A stretch of DNA of 64,000 nt from Symbiodinium natans. Its lineage: Eukaryota > Sar > Dinophyceae > Suessiales > Symbiodiniaceae. The position numbers and the translations under genes were made by a program. The notes beneath the pieces are model-generated. The model made no database searches, had not been told where the DNA came from, and was given only the letters and a program-made list of their open reading frames with translations. The DNA lies in assembly GCA_905221605.1 (NCBI GenBank), contig CAJNDS010002612.1:47501-111500 (forward strand), given 5' to 3'. This document shows, piece by piece, positions 54,064-63,778 of this stretch (the first letter of the stretch is position 1; each line of letters begins with the position of its first letter).

Positions 54064-54774
54064 GTTTGGGATTTAGGGTTTAGGGTTTAGGATTTAGGGT
54101 TTAGGATTTAGGATTTAGGGTTTAGGGTTTAGGGTTTAGGGTTTAGGGTTTAGGGTTTAGGCTTTAGGGTTTAGGGCTCAGGGGCTTTGCTGCCAAACAA
54201 AACCTCACCATGCCTAGGCCGCCTGCGATCTGCGGAATCCTACGACCCCAAACCCTGCAAGCCCATGAAACCCCAATCCGTACACCCCAAATTGCTAGGG
54301 TTTAGGGTTTAGGGTTTAGGGTTTAAGGTTTAGGGTTTAGGGTTTAGGGTAACCGCAAACCCTAAACCCCAAACCCTGACAATACACCCCAAACCTTAAA
54401 CCCTAGACGCTGCTAAATCCTAAACCTCAAACCCTAAACCCGACAGCCCTAAAGCCCTAAGGCCTCAGTCCCATTTTCCTGCCACCCTCCAGTTTAGGTT
54501 TAGGGTTTAGGGTTTCCATACATATACGTATCTCAGAACTATGTTGTGCTACTCTTATCGGTAAGATGTATGTATGGATGGCGGCCACCCTAAAACCTGA
54601 ACCCCAAGCTGTTCCACCAGTCCATAAGCTCTAAACCCTGAGCCTCATGAACCTCCAAGTAGGTAGGGTTTAGGGTTTAGGGTTTTCAGGGTTCAGGGTT
54701 CAGGGTTCAGGGTTCAGGGTCTAGGGTTTAGGCCTAAAGAAACCCCAAAACTCCTAAAACTCCAAACCCCCAAC

Positions 54775-57700
54775 AGTTTGAAGCTCCCCAAACTCCTTGC
54801 ACTCCGGGATGGTGTAGCCGCCCAGCAAGCAGTCGCGAGCGCCGTACCCAGCTTCCCTGCAAGATCTGGGGCCCAGAAACCCATAACTAGGGTACAGAGT
54901 CTAGGGTCGAGGGTTTGGGGTTTAGGGTATAGAGTCTAGGGTTTGGGGGTTTCGGGTTTAGGGTCCTGCTGGTTTTCAAATGGGAACAAACTTAGTTTCG
55001 GACCAGCTATAGCACCAAAAAAGGTTTAAGCGCGCCCTGTGCAAAGCGGAGTCCCAGCGAGAAGGCAGAGGGGAGCGGCCAAGCAGGGCAGGGAGTGTGG
55101 ACTCGGAGGGACAGGAGCTAAATAGACCCTGAACCCTGAACCCTAAACCCTAAACTCTGAACCCTAAACACTAAACCCTAAACCCTAACCCCTAAACCCA
55201 TCAATCATTCGGGTGTCATTGCTGCCGCAAAGGGCGCAAGGGCCCGGAGCGACTCTCAGTTGCAGTGTGCGATCAAAGCATCTGTTAGGGTCTGGGGTTT
55301 AGGGGTTTAGGGTTAGGGTTTAGGGTTTAGGGTTTAGGGTTAGGGTTTAGGGTTTAGGGTTTAGGGTGTAGGGTTTAGGGTTTAGGGTTTAGGGTTTAGG
55401 GTTTAGGGCTTAGGGCTTAGGGCTTAGGGTTTAGGGTTTAGGGTTAAGGGTTAAGGGTTAAGGGTTTAGGGTTTAGGGTTTAGGGTTTAGGGTTTACGGT
55501 TTAGGGTTTAGTGTTTAGGGTTTAGGGTTTAGGGCTTAGGGCTTAGGGTTTAGGGTTTAGGGTTTAGGGTTTAGGGTTTAGGGTCCTACTCGTCACCTAA
55601 GGCGTTTAAGAGCCACGCGGGGCTGGAGCATCGCGATCTTCGGAATCCTTAACCCTAAGCCCCAAGCCCTAAACCCTAAACCCTGATCCCTAAACCCTAG
55701 ACCCTAAACCCTAGCCCTAAACCCTAAACCCTAAACCCTAAACCCAAAACCCCCATTTTTAAACTCTGGGAGGGGCCCCCATGCCTGCAGTGGGAGGCAG
55801 ATGCGCCCGCATCGCGGCAGTCTTCCGCGGAGTAGCCCGCGGCCCGGCACTCCGCAAGGCTGAAGCCCAGGGCCTGCAGAGCTGTTGAGGCTTTAGGGTG
55901 TGGGGGGTTTAGGGTTTTAGGGTTTTAGGGTTTAGGGTTTAGGGTTTAGGGTTTCGGGTTTAGGGTTTAAGGTTTGGGGGTTTTAGGGTTTAGGGTTTGG
56001 GGTTTATAGGGTTTGGGTTTTAGGTTTTAGGTTTTAGGGTTTAGGGTTTAGGGTTTAGGGTTTAGGGTTTAGGGTTTAGGGTTTAGGGTTTATAGGGTTT
56101 GGGGTTTGTTTTGGGTTTAGGGTTTAGGGTTTGGGGCTTAGGGTTTGGGGTTTGGAGTTTGGAGCTTGGAGTTTGGAGTTTGGAGTTCGGAGTTTTGGTG
56201 TTTGGGGTTCGGGGTTTGGGGCTTGGGGCTGGGAGTGTACATGTTTCGGGGAGTAGCAGTTTTTGGGATTACTGGGGCCTAGAAGTTTACAGCAACAAGG
56301 GCTTAGACATATATAAATATAAATGTAAATATAAATATAAATATATAAATATGCATATAAATATAAGTATGAATATAAATATAAACATAAACGAAGAAAG
56401 AAATAAACGAAGAAAGTAAATAGATACACAAAAACATAAATATGCCCTCTAAGCCCTGAAACCTGAACCCTATAAAAGGGCATTTCCCAAGAAGGGGGGG
56501 GAGGGAGGGGACCCCTAATAACATCGCGGATGGGGGGGGCTTCCCCAAATTGGGGGGGGGGGGGGGCACCCTTTCTCGCCCCTAAACCCTAAACCCTAAA
56601 CCCTAAACCCTAAAACCCTAAACCCTAAACCCTAAACCCTCAACCCAAAACCCTAAGTAGGCTTGCCTGGCAGAAGGCTACGGTGGTCAGCAGACCGAAG
56701 TCTTTGCCTGGTGTCCCGATAGGGCTTAGGGTATAGGGTCAGGGTTTCGGGCTTTGAAAGATGTCTTTTCTTAATTCATAGTAGTAGAGGCTGAAGATGT
56801 CTTTTCAGAGATTGATTTAAACCGCCTTGGATGAGTTTGAAGGGCTTCAAAGGGTTTGCAACTTTGGGGGGGGCTCGACTTTTTGAGGGCCTTCTAAAGG
56901 TTTAGGGGTCATGGGGTTCGGTGCTGTGGGATGCAGGAGTAAGGGTTAAAGCTACGGGTTTAGGCATCGGGGTTAGGGGTGTGGGCGTAGGCCCTCCGAT
57001 TGCAACACCCTTTAGAAAAAAGGACCCTAGTGTCACAAGGGCAGTTCTCTGCACTATGGTCCTTTGTTGGCGGAGGGGTTACCCTAATTATGTGGGCAGA
57101 ACTCGAAGGGGCATACGATAGCCATGAGGTCCATGTTCTGGGGGTTGGGGTAATTTACCGAATGCTGAGGTATCTGGTCCCTAAACCCTCTAGTCTAAGA
57201 GGAATCCCTACACCCTAAACCCTGAACCCTAAACCCCTAAACCCTAAACCCTAAACCCTAAACCCTAAACCCTAAACCCTAAACCCTAAACCCTATGTGG
57301 CCCAGCGGCACTCCTTGCAGGTGTAGCCCCCTGTCCGGCACTGGCGGAGGGTAAAGCCAGCCTGGATGCAGTCCCTGCACGTGAAGCCAGCCGCCCTGCA
57401 CCTTCTAAGACGTGGGGTTTGGGGTTCTCGAGTTTAGGGTTTGGAGTTCTAGGATTTAGGGCGTTGGGTTTTTGGTTTCGGGTTTTAGGGTTTGGGGTTG
57501 GAAGAGGGGGTTAAAGCCCGAACGGAAACGAGCAACCTACCCAATCCTACTCAGCATCTGGGTTTGTCGATGCTTTGTGTTCTTTGGCATTGGGGATTCA
57601 GGGGGCTTCGTGTTAAGGTGAGCAGGAAGATGCCAATTCACTACCACTATTCATGAGGTTGTGATTATGGCTACGTACTCGTACTATCATTTTTAGACGA

Positions 57701-58475
57701 CTAGACTTTCGCCTGCGCACCTGTGTTGAGCAGAAAGGCTGAGGATCTTTACATGTGGGCAGCTCTGTGTAAATGATTGGGGTTCCTACTTGGAGCCCTC
57801 CATTCATGTAGGATACCCAGCACGGGACCACAATTAAAGTAAAAATTGGAACCCTACAACCTAGTTTAAGAACTAGCTGTGCGTGTCACCAGTAAGCCTC
57901 TCGCCACTTGCAGGTGCAAGGGAATCACTACAGAAATTCATTGTCATTGGGGGGGTAGATGGGTCAGTAAAGGGGAATATACGTAGGATTCTCACCTCAA
58001 GTAAAAGTATAGCTGGGAAGCCTCATGAGCCTTCAAGTAGTCCTGATCCTGCTTCGTTCCAGCATGCTTGCTTGGCCGCTTTGTGAAATTGGGTCAGGAG
58101 CCCCTTCCCTTCCCCTCCCCTCCCACAACTTGATGCCTCCACGAAGCTAATCTTGAGTTGAGCTACGAAAGCTTGTAAGCCTCTTGGAGATCTGACGATC
58201 TGTTTACGTTAGATTGTTAGCTTGCTTGATGTTTCTAGGCATTCTAGGCCTGACAACCCTTGGCTGTAGAACTTCCAGAACCCAGCGCGGAGCCCAAACC
58301 CCCTAAACCCTAAACCCTAAACCCTAAACCCTAAACCCTAAACCCCATACTCATGTCTCTGTCCGGGCACATGGCCGTGGTGCTGACGAGGCCGTCGTCT
58401 CGGCAGTCGCTGCAGGAACGGCCGAGGCGCTTCCACACCGATACCAGCTCTGTGGCAGGATATCCTGCAGCAAGC
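54775..58475 (-). CDS. Gene of Cys-containing decapeptide repeats (partial)
   Basis: Four minus-strand exons share a ten-residue repeat (A/G)G(F/Y)(T/S)xx(E/D)C(R/K)x. 58351-58475: AAGYPATELVSVWKRLGRSC then SDCRDDGLVSTT. 57302-57401: CRAAGFTCRDCIQAGFTLRQ then CRTGGYTCKECRW. 55795-55873: ALGFSLAECRAAGYSAEDCR then DAGASASHC. 54775-54856: EAGYGARDCLLGGYTIPECK then EFGEL. Acceptors are good (CCCAG, AGAAG, CTGCAG, TTGCAG); donors are GT or GC. Proteins rich in AGF-type decapeptides occur in dinoflagellates, usually with Leu rather than Cys; the function is unknown. Phase between exons was not fully verified and exons may be missing. Confidence 0.6.
55280..55590 (+). repeat. Long mixed telomere-repeat array
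   Basis: About 40 units, including TTAGGG six-mers, TTAAGGG and CTTAGGG variants. Confidence 0.95.
55895..56240 (+). repeat. Telomere-repeat array decaying to TTTGGAG
   Basis: Canonical units pass into TTTGGGG, then TTTGGAG and TTCGGAG. Confidence 0.9.
56300..56570. other. AT-rich low-complexity block and poly-G
   Basis: ataaatataaatat repeats (56305-56445), then poly-G at about 56551-56565; no gene. Confidence 0.7.
57540..58290. other. Unique region without telomere repeats
   Basis: About 750 bp of ordinary composition. A plus frame 57883-58086 (ESLQKFIVIGGVDGSVKGNI) is open but unsupported. Possibly an old mobile-element relic or a long intron piece of the decapeptide gene. Confidence 0.3.
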
Positions 58476-58562
58476 CTGGGGGGTTTAGGGTTTAGGGTTT
58501 AGGGTTTAGGGTTCAGGGTTTAGGGTCTAGGGTTTAGGGTTTAGGGTGTAAGGATATCCTGC
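58457..58562. repeat. 12-bp duplication flanking a telomere array
   Basis: AGGATATCCTGC at 58457-58468 (inside the decapeptide-gene exon) and 58551-58562, with a TTTAGGG array between. Confidence 0.8.
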
Positions 58563-58637
58563 GGTTCTTAGTAGGGAATGAGGGAATTAGGGGCCCTGCA
58601 TAGATCTACATTTACCCCTCATTCTCTACTAAGAACC
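58563..58637. mobile_element. 75-bp snap-back element
   Basis: Arms GGTTCTTAGTAGGGAATGAG (58563-) and its partner ending 58637 match at 21 of 22 positions, loop about 31 bases. Confidence 0.65.
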
Positions 58638-58699
58638 AAGGGGTTTTAGGTTTAGGGTGTAGGGTTAGGAGTCCTGCTCGCATATCCCGATGCAACACT

Positions 58700-59010
58700 G
58701 ACATGCACAGATGCTGTAGCCCCAAGAAGATCTTGGGTTTAGTTTAGGGTTTAGGGCTACTACACTACTACACTACTACTATCTCTATCGCTATCGCAAA
58801 TATTTCTCGATTTTTGCTAATGCTTTTATGATGATGATGATAAGAATGATGATGAGAAGAATGATTATACTGTTACCTGGGTCCGTGCAAGACGAGGACC
58901 CCAGAACAGACCGGAGCTTTGAACCCACCCTTAAAATGGTCAGCTTCGGTTTTGACCTCTCGTCATATCTACTAGAGTAAAGAATTGAGGAGGAGTATAC
59001 GATAGAGAAC
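58700..59010. other. Unique stretch with short triplet repeats
   Basis: Contains (CTA)n near 58760 and (ATG)n near 58828-58865. A further Cys exon of the decapeptide gene near 58690-58735 is possible (GYSICAC) but unproven. Confidence 0.35.
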
Positions 59011-59018
59011 TAACCATG

Positions 59019-60901
59019 CTAGTATAAGCACAGTAGCATCTCATCCACCGTGGCACCTCTCTTCACGTAGATCACTGCCAGGTTCACGGCGACCTAGCCA
59101 GTATCCCCAGCAAGGCACCCTACTCCGCAAACCCTAAGCCCTAGTAAACCCTTCAAACCCCAGCCCTAAACCCCAAACCCTAAACACTAATTTAACCCCA
59201 AACCCCAAACCCCAAACCCCAAACCCCAAACCCCAAACCCTAAACGCTATGCTACGAGCCTCTAAAACCTGGTCCCGCTCCAGCGGAAGGCAGTCGCTCA
59301 TCCACTCCTCGACAGTGGAGGCAACCGGGCGGAATAGGTCCCGATCCTGGGGCAGCTTAGGGTTCAGGGGTTTGGGTTCAAGGTGTAGGGGTTTGGGGTT
59401 TAGGGATCTAGAGGTTTAGGGGTCAAGGGGTTGAGGGTTTGGGGTTTGGGTTTAGGTTTAGGGGTTTGGGGTTTTAGGGGTTGAGGGTTTAGGGCTTATC
59501 TGGAGGTTCAGGGCCAAGGGTAGTCATAGTTGTTAGAACGCTATGGCCACTTGAAACTACAGCTACCCTACTGCTAGCCCCGACAGCGACATGAGGGTTA
59601 GGGGGCTTCCGCTTTGGGCTTGCTGGTTTGATGGTTACCAAGAATCACATTCTTGCGGGGCTCTGCCTTCCCGTAACCTAAACCCTAAACCCTAAACCCT
59701 AAGCCCTAAATCCTAAACCCCAAACCCTAAACCCTAAAACCCCAAACGCTAAACCCTAAACCCTAAGCCCTAAGCCCTAAACCTCAAACCCCAAACCCCA
59801 AACCCTAAACCCCAAACCCCCAAACCCCAAACCCTATACCCTAAACTCTCCAAGGCGGTCCGGCTGCCGTGGCCTTGAACCTCTGCAGAACCTCCTTGGA
59901 CAGCTTCTCCGCCAGGGACTGCAACATCTGCTCGAGATCCCGGCGCTGGATCCTCCCGGTCGGTTTAGGGTTTAGGCTTTCGGGTTTCGGGTTTAGGGTT
60001 TAGGGTTCAGGGTTCAGGGTTCAGGGTTCAGGGTTCAGGGTTCAGGGTTCAGGGTTCAGGGTTCAGGGTTAGGGTTTAGGGTTTAGGGTTTAGGGTTTAG
60101 GGTTTAGGGTTTAGGGTTTAGGGTTTAGGGTTTAGGGTTTAGGGTTTAGGGTTTAGGGTTTAGGGTTTAGGGTTTAGGGTTTAGGGTTTAGGGTTTAGGG
60201 TTTAGGGTTAGGTTTAGGGTTTAGGGTTTAGGGTTTAGGGTTTAGGGTTTAGGGTTTAGGGTTTAGGGTTTAGGGTTTAGGGTTTAGGGTTTAGGGTTTA
60301 GGGTTTAGGGTTTAGGGTTTAGGGGTTTCCGAAAGCACCCCGTCCCAAACCCCAAACCCACCAACCCGAAATACCCAAATCCCTAACTGTCACGCTGGAG
60401 CACTAAACCCTAAACCCTAAACCCTAAACCCTAAACCCTAAACCCTAAACCCTAAACCTTTAAACCTTTAAACCCTAAACCCTAAACCCTGCTCCTGGAC
60501 GAGCTCGTCTGATCCAGCGTCCGCGCCAGCTGCCGCAGACCCTTCTTGGTGATCATGTCCTCGGATTTAGTGTCTGCGGTTTAGGGTTTAGGGATCAGGG
60601 TTTAGGGTTTGGGGTTTCGGGTTTAGGGTTAGGGTTTGGGGGGACCCTATCGAAATCAACATTTCTGGGCGTTTGGTCGGGTTATAGGATTGGGCCCATC
60701 GAACTTTATTAAAGTTCTATTCCAAATCAAACAGACGGAGTGCCACTACAAAGTGCAGAGGCGTCGGGCTTCTATCCCTAAACCCTAAACCCTAAACCCT
60801 AAACTCTAAACCCTAAACCCTGTGAGCCCTGATTTGTAAGGACACCCAGCGTCATCCAAATCCCAAAGCACCCGGCGCTGCTGCCAGTGGAGTAAGCAGC
60901 C
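59019..60901 (-). CDS. Unidentified helical protein, 3' exons
   Basis: Last two exons join in phase: 59269-59355 (LPQDRDLFRPVASTVEEWMS then DCLPLERDQ, donor CAG|GTTTTAG) and 59019-59093 (GGCTAG acceptor; VAVNLAVIYVKRGATVDEML then LCLY, stop TAG). Probable upstream exons, same strand: about 59651-59697 (GYGKAEPRKNVIL|GTAACC), 59847 to about 59955 (RRDLEQMLQSLAEKLSKEVL then QRFKATAAGPPWR), 60488-60573 (TKSEDMITKKGLRQLARTLD then QTSSSRSR) and 60846-60901 (after TTTCTTCCTCACAG: GCLLHWQQRRVLWDLDDAG). Mostly helical and charged; no domain recognised. The upstream joins were not all in phase, so more than one gene may be present. Confidence 0.55.
59999..60325 (+). repeat. Longest telomere-repeat array of the window
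   Basis: About 46 units: a block of nine TTCAGGG, then canonical TTTAGGG interrupted by single TTAGGG six-mers. Confidence 0.95.
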
Positions 60902-61195
60902 CTGTGAGGAAGAAAGGCAGCGTTGGGGGTCTAGGGTGTAGGGTTTAGGGCTCTGGGCTTCAAGGTTTAGGGCTTAGGATTTAGTGTCTTAGGGTTAAGG
61001 GCCAGGGGTTTGTGGTTTTAGGGTTTGGGGTTTGTAGGGTTTTGCTTGCATGTTACCATTTGCACTATTTGCTACTTGCTATGCATGAATTGATGTTTGC
61101 TACTAGCTTGCTTGTTATTGTCATCCATGGTTATCAATAAACTCAGCCATACTGATGTTCATGAATTCTACTGATACAAGGACCCCCCAAACATT

Positions 61196-61326
61196 GGGGG
61201 GGGGGGGGGGGGTTAGGGTTGAGGGTTGAGGGTTGAGGGTGAGGGTTGAGGGTTGAGGGTTGAGGTTGAGGGTTGAGGGCTGAGGGTTGAGGTGAGGGTT
61301 TAGGGTTTGGGGGGGGGGGGGGGGGG
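61196..61326 (+). repeat. TTGAGGG array between two poly-G tracts
   Basis: Poly-G, then about 12 TTGAGGG/TGAGGG units, then a second poly-G of about 17 bases. Confidence 0.9.
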
Positions 61327-61504
61327 TCCGCCCAAAAGGTCCCACATGTAGGATACTGTTCCCCTGTATAAGGACACCCCCAGAAGGTGCCCCAATTCGG
61401 CCTAAACCCTAAATCATGGATCACTCGGACTCGGGAAACCTCCAGACCCTACTGCAAACCTTAAACCCTCAACCCTAAAACCCTAAACCTTAAACCCTCA
61501 CCAC

Positions 61505-61585
61505 CATCGCTCTTCCAGAGGAGTCCGAAGTTTGGGGAGGGATCTGCCCGAAGACCTACACCCAGCGCCTGGTCGTGGAGTCCTG
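61505..61585. CDS. Candidate exon, strand uncertain
   Basis: Plus: ALPEESEVWGGICPKTYTQR then LVVESC. Minus: ALGVGLRADPSPNFGLLWKS then DGG. Both are protein-like and both have plausible splice sites. Confidence 0.35.
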
Positions 61586-61772
61586 TTTTGCTCCCCTTTT
61601 GCTCTGCAACCCCTAGACCCTGAACTCCCAACCCTCAGTCATAACAGCAACCCCTTTTGAATCCCCCAATCCCCCCTCCCCACCCCCCCCAGTCTGAGTT
61701 GAAGCCTTTCAGGGTTCAGGGTTTGGGGTTTAGGGATGTGGCTCGGGGTTTTGGGCTACGGCCTTCTTTCCT

Positions 61773-61855
61773 CTAAGAGCGGCCTCCCAGACCCCACGAG
61801 GCCTGGAAGACGGGGATCACAAGGCCCTTGAAGAGGCTGATGACAATAGAGATGC
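61773..61855 (-). CDS. Terminal exon with membrane segment
   Basis: After ATCCAAG the minus frame reads ISIVISLFKGLVIPVFQASW then GLGGRS and TAG. Hydrophobic C-terminal segment; upstream partner not identified. Confidence 0.5.
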
Positions 61856-61891
61856 CTTGGATTTAGGGTTTAGGGGTTAGGGCTTAAAGTT

Positions 61892-61990
61892 CTAGGATGG
61901 ACCCTAATAAGACCCTCTGATAAAATATTCCTCAACACCATCCTCCTCAACCCGAAAAGGAAACATATCTGATATCCCAAGGGCCTACCT
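61892..61990. mobile_element. MITE-like element, family 3
   Basis: Starts CTAGGATGGACCC and ends GGGCCTACCT; internal aaaatattcctcaacaccatcc and atcccaa. Confidence 0.65.
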
Positions 61991-62234
61991 TTTGGGGCTT
62001 AAGGTTCAGGGTTTAGGGTTTACACCCTAAAAGGAGTCTAGCTAGAGTCTGGCGGTTTTGGATAAAAACCCAGCAGAAGATCGTTGTGTGGGTACTATAC
62101 TCCCCTTAGAACCTTAACAACAATTTAATATCCTCTTGGGCTTTATATGGACAAAAACACAAAACAATTCCAAAGGGGGATATAGGGTTTAGGGTTTAGG
62201 GTTTAGGGTTTACGGTTTAGATCATGCAACTGTC

Positions 62235-62305
62235 ACAAGACTCGACATGCCAACAGAGTGTGGCGGGCCTCGCCTCCCGATCCACCCCCAAGCCCCTTGC
62301 ACGGT
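62235..62305 (-). CDS. Candidate exon
   Basis: Two minus frames are open (GLGVDREARPATLCWHVESC or YTVQGAWGWIGRRGPPHSVG). TTTAGGG on both sides. Confidence 0.25.
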
Positions 62306-62705
62306 GTAGGGTTTGGGGTTTAGGGTTTAGGGTTTAGGGTTTAGGGTTTAGGATTTAGGGTTTAGGGTTTAGGGTTTCCCTACACCCCTCTGCGAAAATC
62401 CCTGTCAGACCCCTTGCGACTTCCGACCACCCCGTTGGTTGACCTGCGAGAAGGGACGGCGGGGTGGGAGGCAGGAAGGCCTAGAAACGAAGCCGGGAAC
62501 TCGCGTGTCCTGAGCCCTACACCCGCCGAACCCCTACATCCTAAACCCACTGAACCTTATAAACCCTAACGAAACCCCTGAATCTAGAAAACTCCGAAAC
62601 CCTAAACCCTAAACCCTAAACGCTAACCCTAAACCCTGAACCCTGAACCCTAAACCCTAAACCCTAGAACCCTAAACCCTAAACCCTAAACCCTAAGCCA
62701 GGCGC

Positions 62706-62775
62706 CTGCCAGGCCGAAGCCTGCACCATTGTGGGCGAGGTTGCAGCGACGCACCAAGACCAGGCCGATCACGAC
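62706..62775 (-). CDS. Exon with hydrophobic start
   Basis: CCGGCTGCAG acceptor; VVIGLVLVRRCNLAHNGAGF then GLAG; GC donor likely. CCCTAAA left, TTTAGGG right. Confidence 0.45.
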
Positions 62776-62895
62776 CTGCAGCCGGGTAGATATCTACATT
62801 GGGGTTTGAGGTTTAGGGTTTAGGGTTTAGGGTTTAGGGTTTGGGGTTTGGGGTTTAGGGCTTAGGGTTTAGGGTTTAGGTTCTAGGGCTTGGGG

Positions 62896-62921
62896 TTCTA
62901 TATATATATATATATATATAA
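62896..62921. repeat. (TA)n microsatellite
   Basis: About 12 TA units. Confidence 0.95.
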
Positions 62922-62987
62922 TCCCAAGGTTTAAGGTTTGGTGTTAGGGTTCTTCTGTTGTGTGCGCGCCTAGGGCCTGTGAATGTT

Positions 62988-63305
62988 TCAGGGGTTTTGG
63001 GGCGTGGGGCTGTGGGGTGCAGTGTTCCTAGACAAGTTTAGTTCAAGCTGGAGGTGTAGGGAGGGGAGTTTGAGTGGCCTACAGGACGAGAAGCCTTGAG
63101 CAACAAGAATCACAAAAGTAACAAACAAAAAACCCATCACAGATCCCAGCGAAAAAGTCATAAACAGCAGAAGAACCGCTCCTAGGCGCCTGGGGCCAAT
63201 CTCGAAGCCAAGCAAGGAGCAACCGCGAGCTGCTCAGGAAGTCGACTGCCAAATTCCCGGCAGTCCGGGTGGTCCACTCCGTGCAGCTCTCGGCAAAAGG
63301 CCTCG
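62988..63305 (-). CDS. Coding-looking island, frame uncertain
   Basis: Three minus frames are long and protein-like: one very hydrophobic (RRLGAVLLLFMTFSLGSVMG then FLFVTFVILVAQG), one with Trp and Arg (AVDFLSSSRLLLAWLRDWPQ), and one with AEAFCRELHGVDHPDCREFG, which resembles the decapeptide gene. Probably a real exon, but the frame cannot be chosen. Confidence 0.4.
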
Positions 63306-63408
63306 GCAGGTTGGCATAGCGGCATACCCTAAGCCCTCAACCCGACACCCTAAACCCTAATGACCCTACAGATCGGGGTTTAGGGCTTACATATATATAT
63401 ATATAGAC

Positions 63409-63494
63409 AGCTTGGGATCCTTCATACAGCTCGTACCATCGCTGCGATGAACTACATGCTTCACGTTTACCATCATGATCACTATTGTCACACT
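63409..63494 (-). CDS. Exon starting at the edge of MITE copy D
   Basis: The acceptor CTGGGCTGCCAAG is the end of the MITE; the frame reads CDNSDHDGKREACSSSQRWY then ELYEGSQA and reaches GTCTATATA as donor, 28 codons plus two bases. Confidence 0.5.
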
Positions 63495-63495
63495 C

Positions 63496-63600
63496 TTGGC
63501 AGCCCAGCAACCTTAGTATAGTTAGAGTACCCTTTTGGTGGTGGTTAATAACTTTTATGAAGGAACCTGGCGCCCCCAAAAAAGTTCCAAAGGGTACCAA
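63496..63600. mobile_element. MITE-like element, family 1, copy D (far end worn)
   Basis: Starts TTGGCAGCCCAGCAACC and has ccttttggtgg and gaaggaacc as in copies A-C; the second inverted repeat is not recognisable beyond agggtacc. Confidence 0.6.
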
Positions 63601-63697
63601 TGAAGGGGGAGAGATCTCCAAGAACACCCTAAATCCTAAACCCGAAACCCCAAACCCTAAACCCTAAACCCCAAACCCTAAACCCTAAACCCTAAAC

Positions 63698-63778
63698 CGG
63701 CCTGGTCGGCTTCGGCAGCTCCCAGATCGCCCAATAGCTCTTCCGAAAGTCCCGGAGGCACTCCTCGTGTGTAAAGAC
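63698..63778 (-). CDS. Exon flanked by opposed telomere arrays
   Basis: CAACCCAG acceptor, 27 codons VFTHEECLRDFRKSYWAIWE then LPKPTRP, donor CCG|GTTTAGGG supplied by the CCCTAAA array on the left; TTTAGGG array on the right. Family unknown. Confidence 0.6.

Noticed and set aside
57883-58086. Plus ORF containing KFIVIGGVDGSVKGN
   Set aside because: No splice sites, start or family; left as an unexplained island.
59999-60325. A chromosome end
   Set aside because: The array is internal, with exon-like sequence on both sides, and orientation flips many times in the window.
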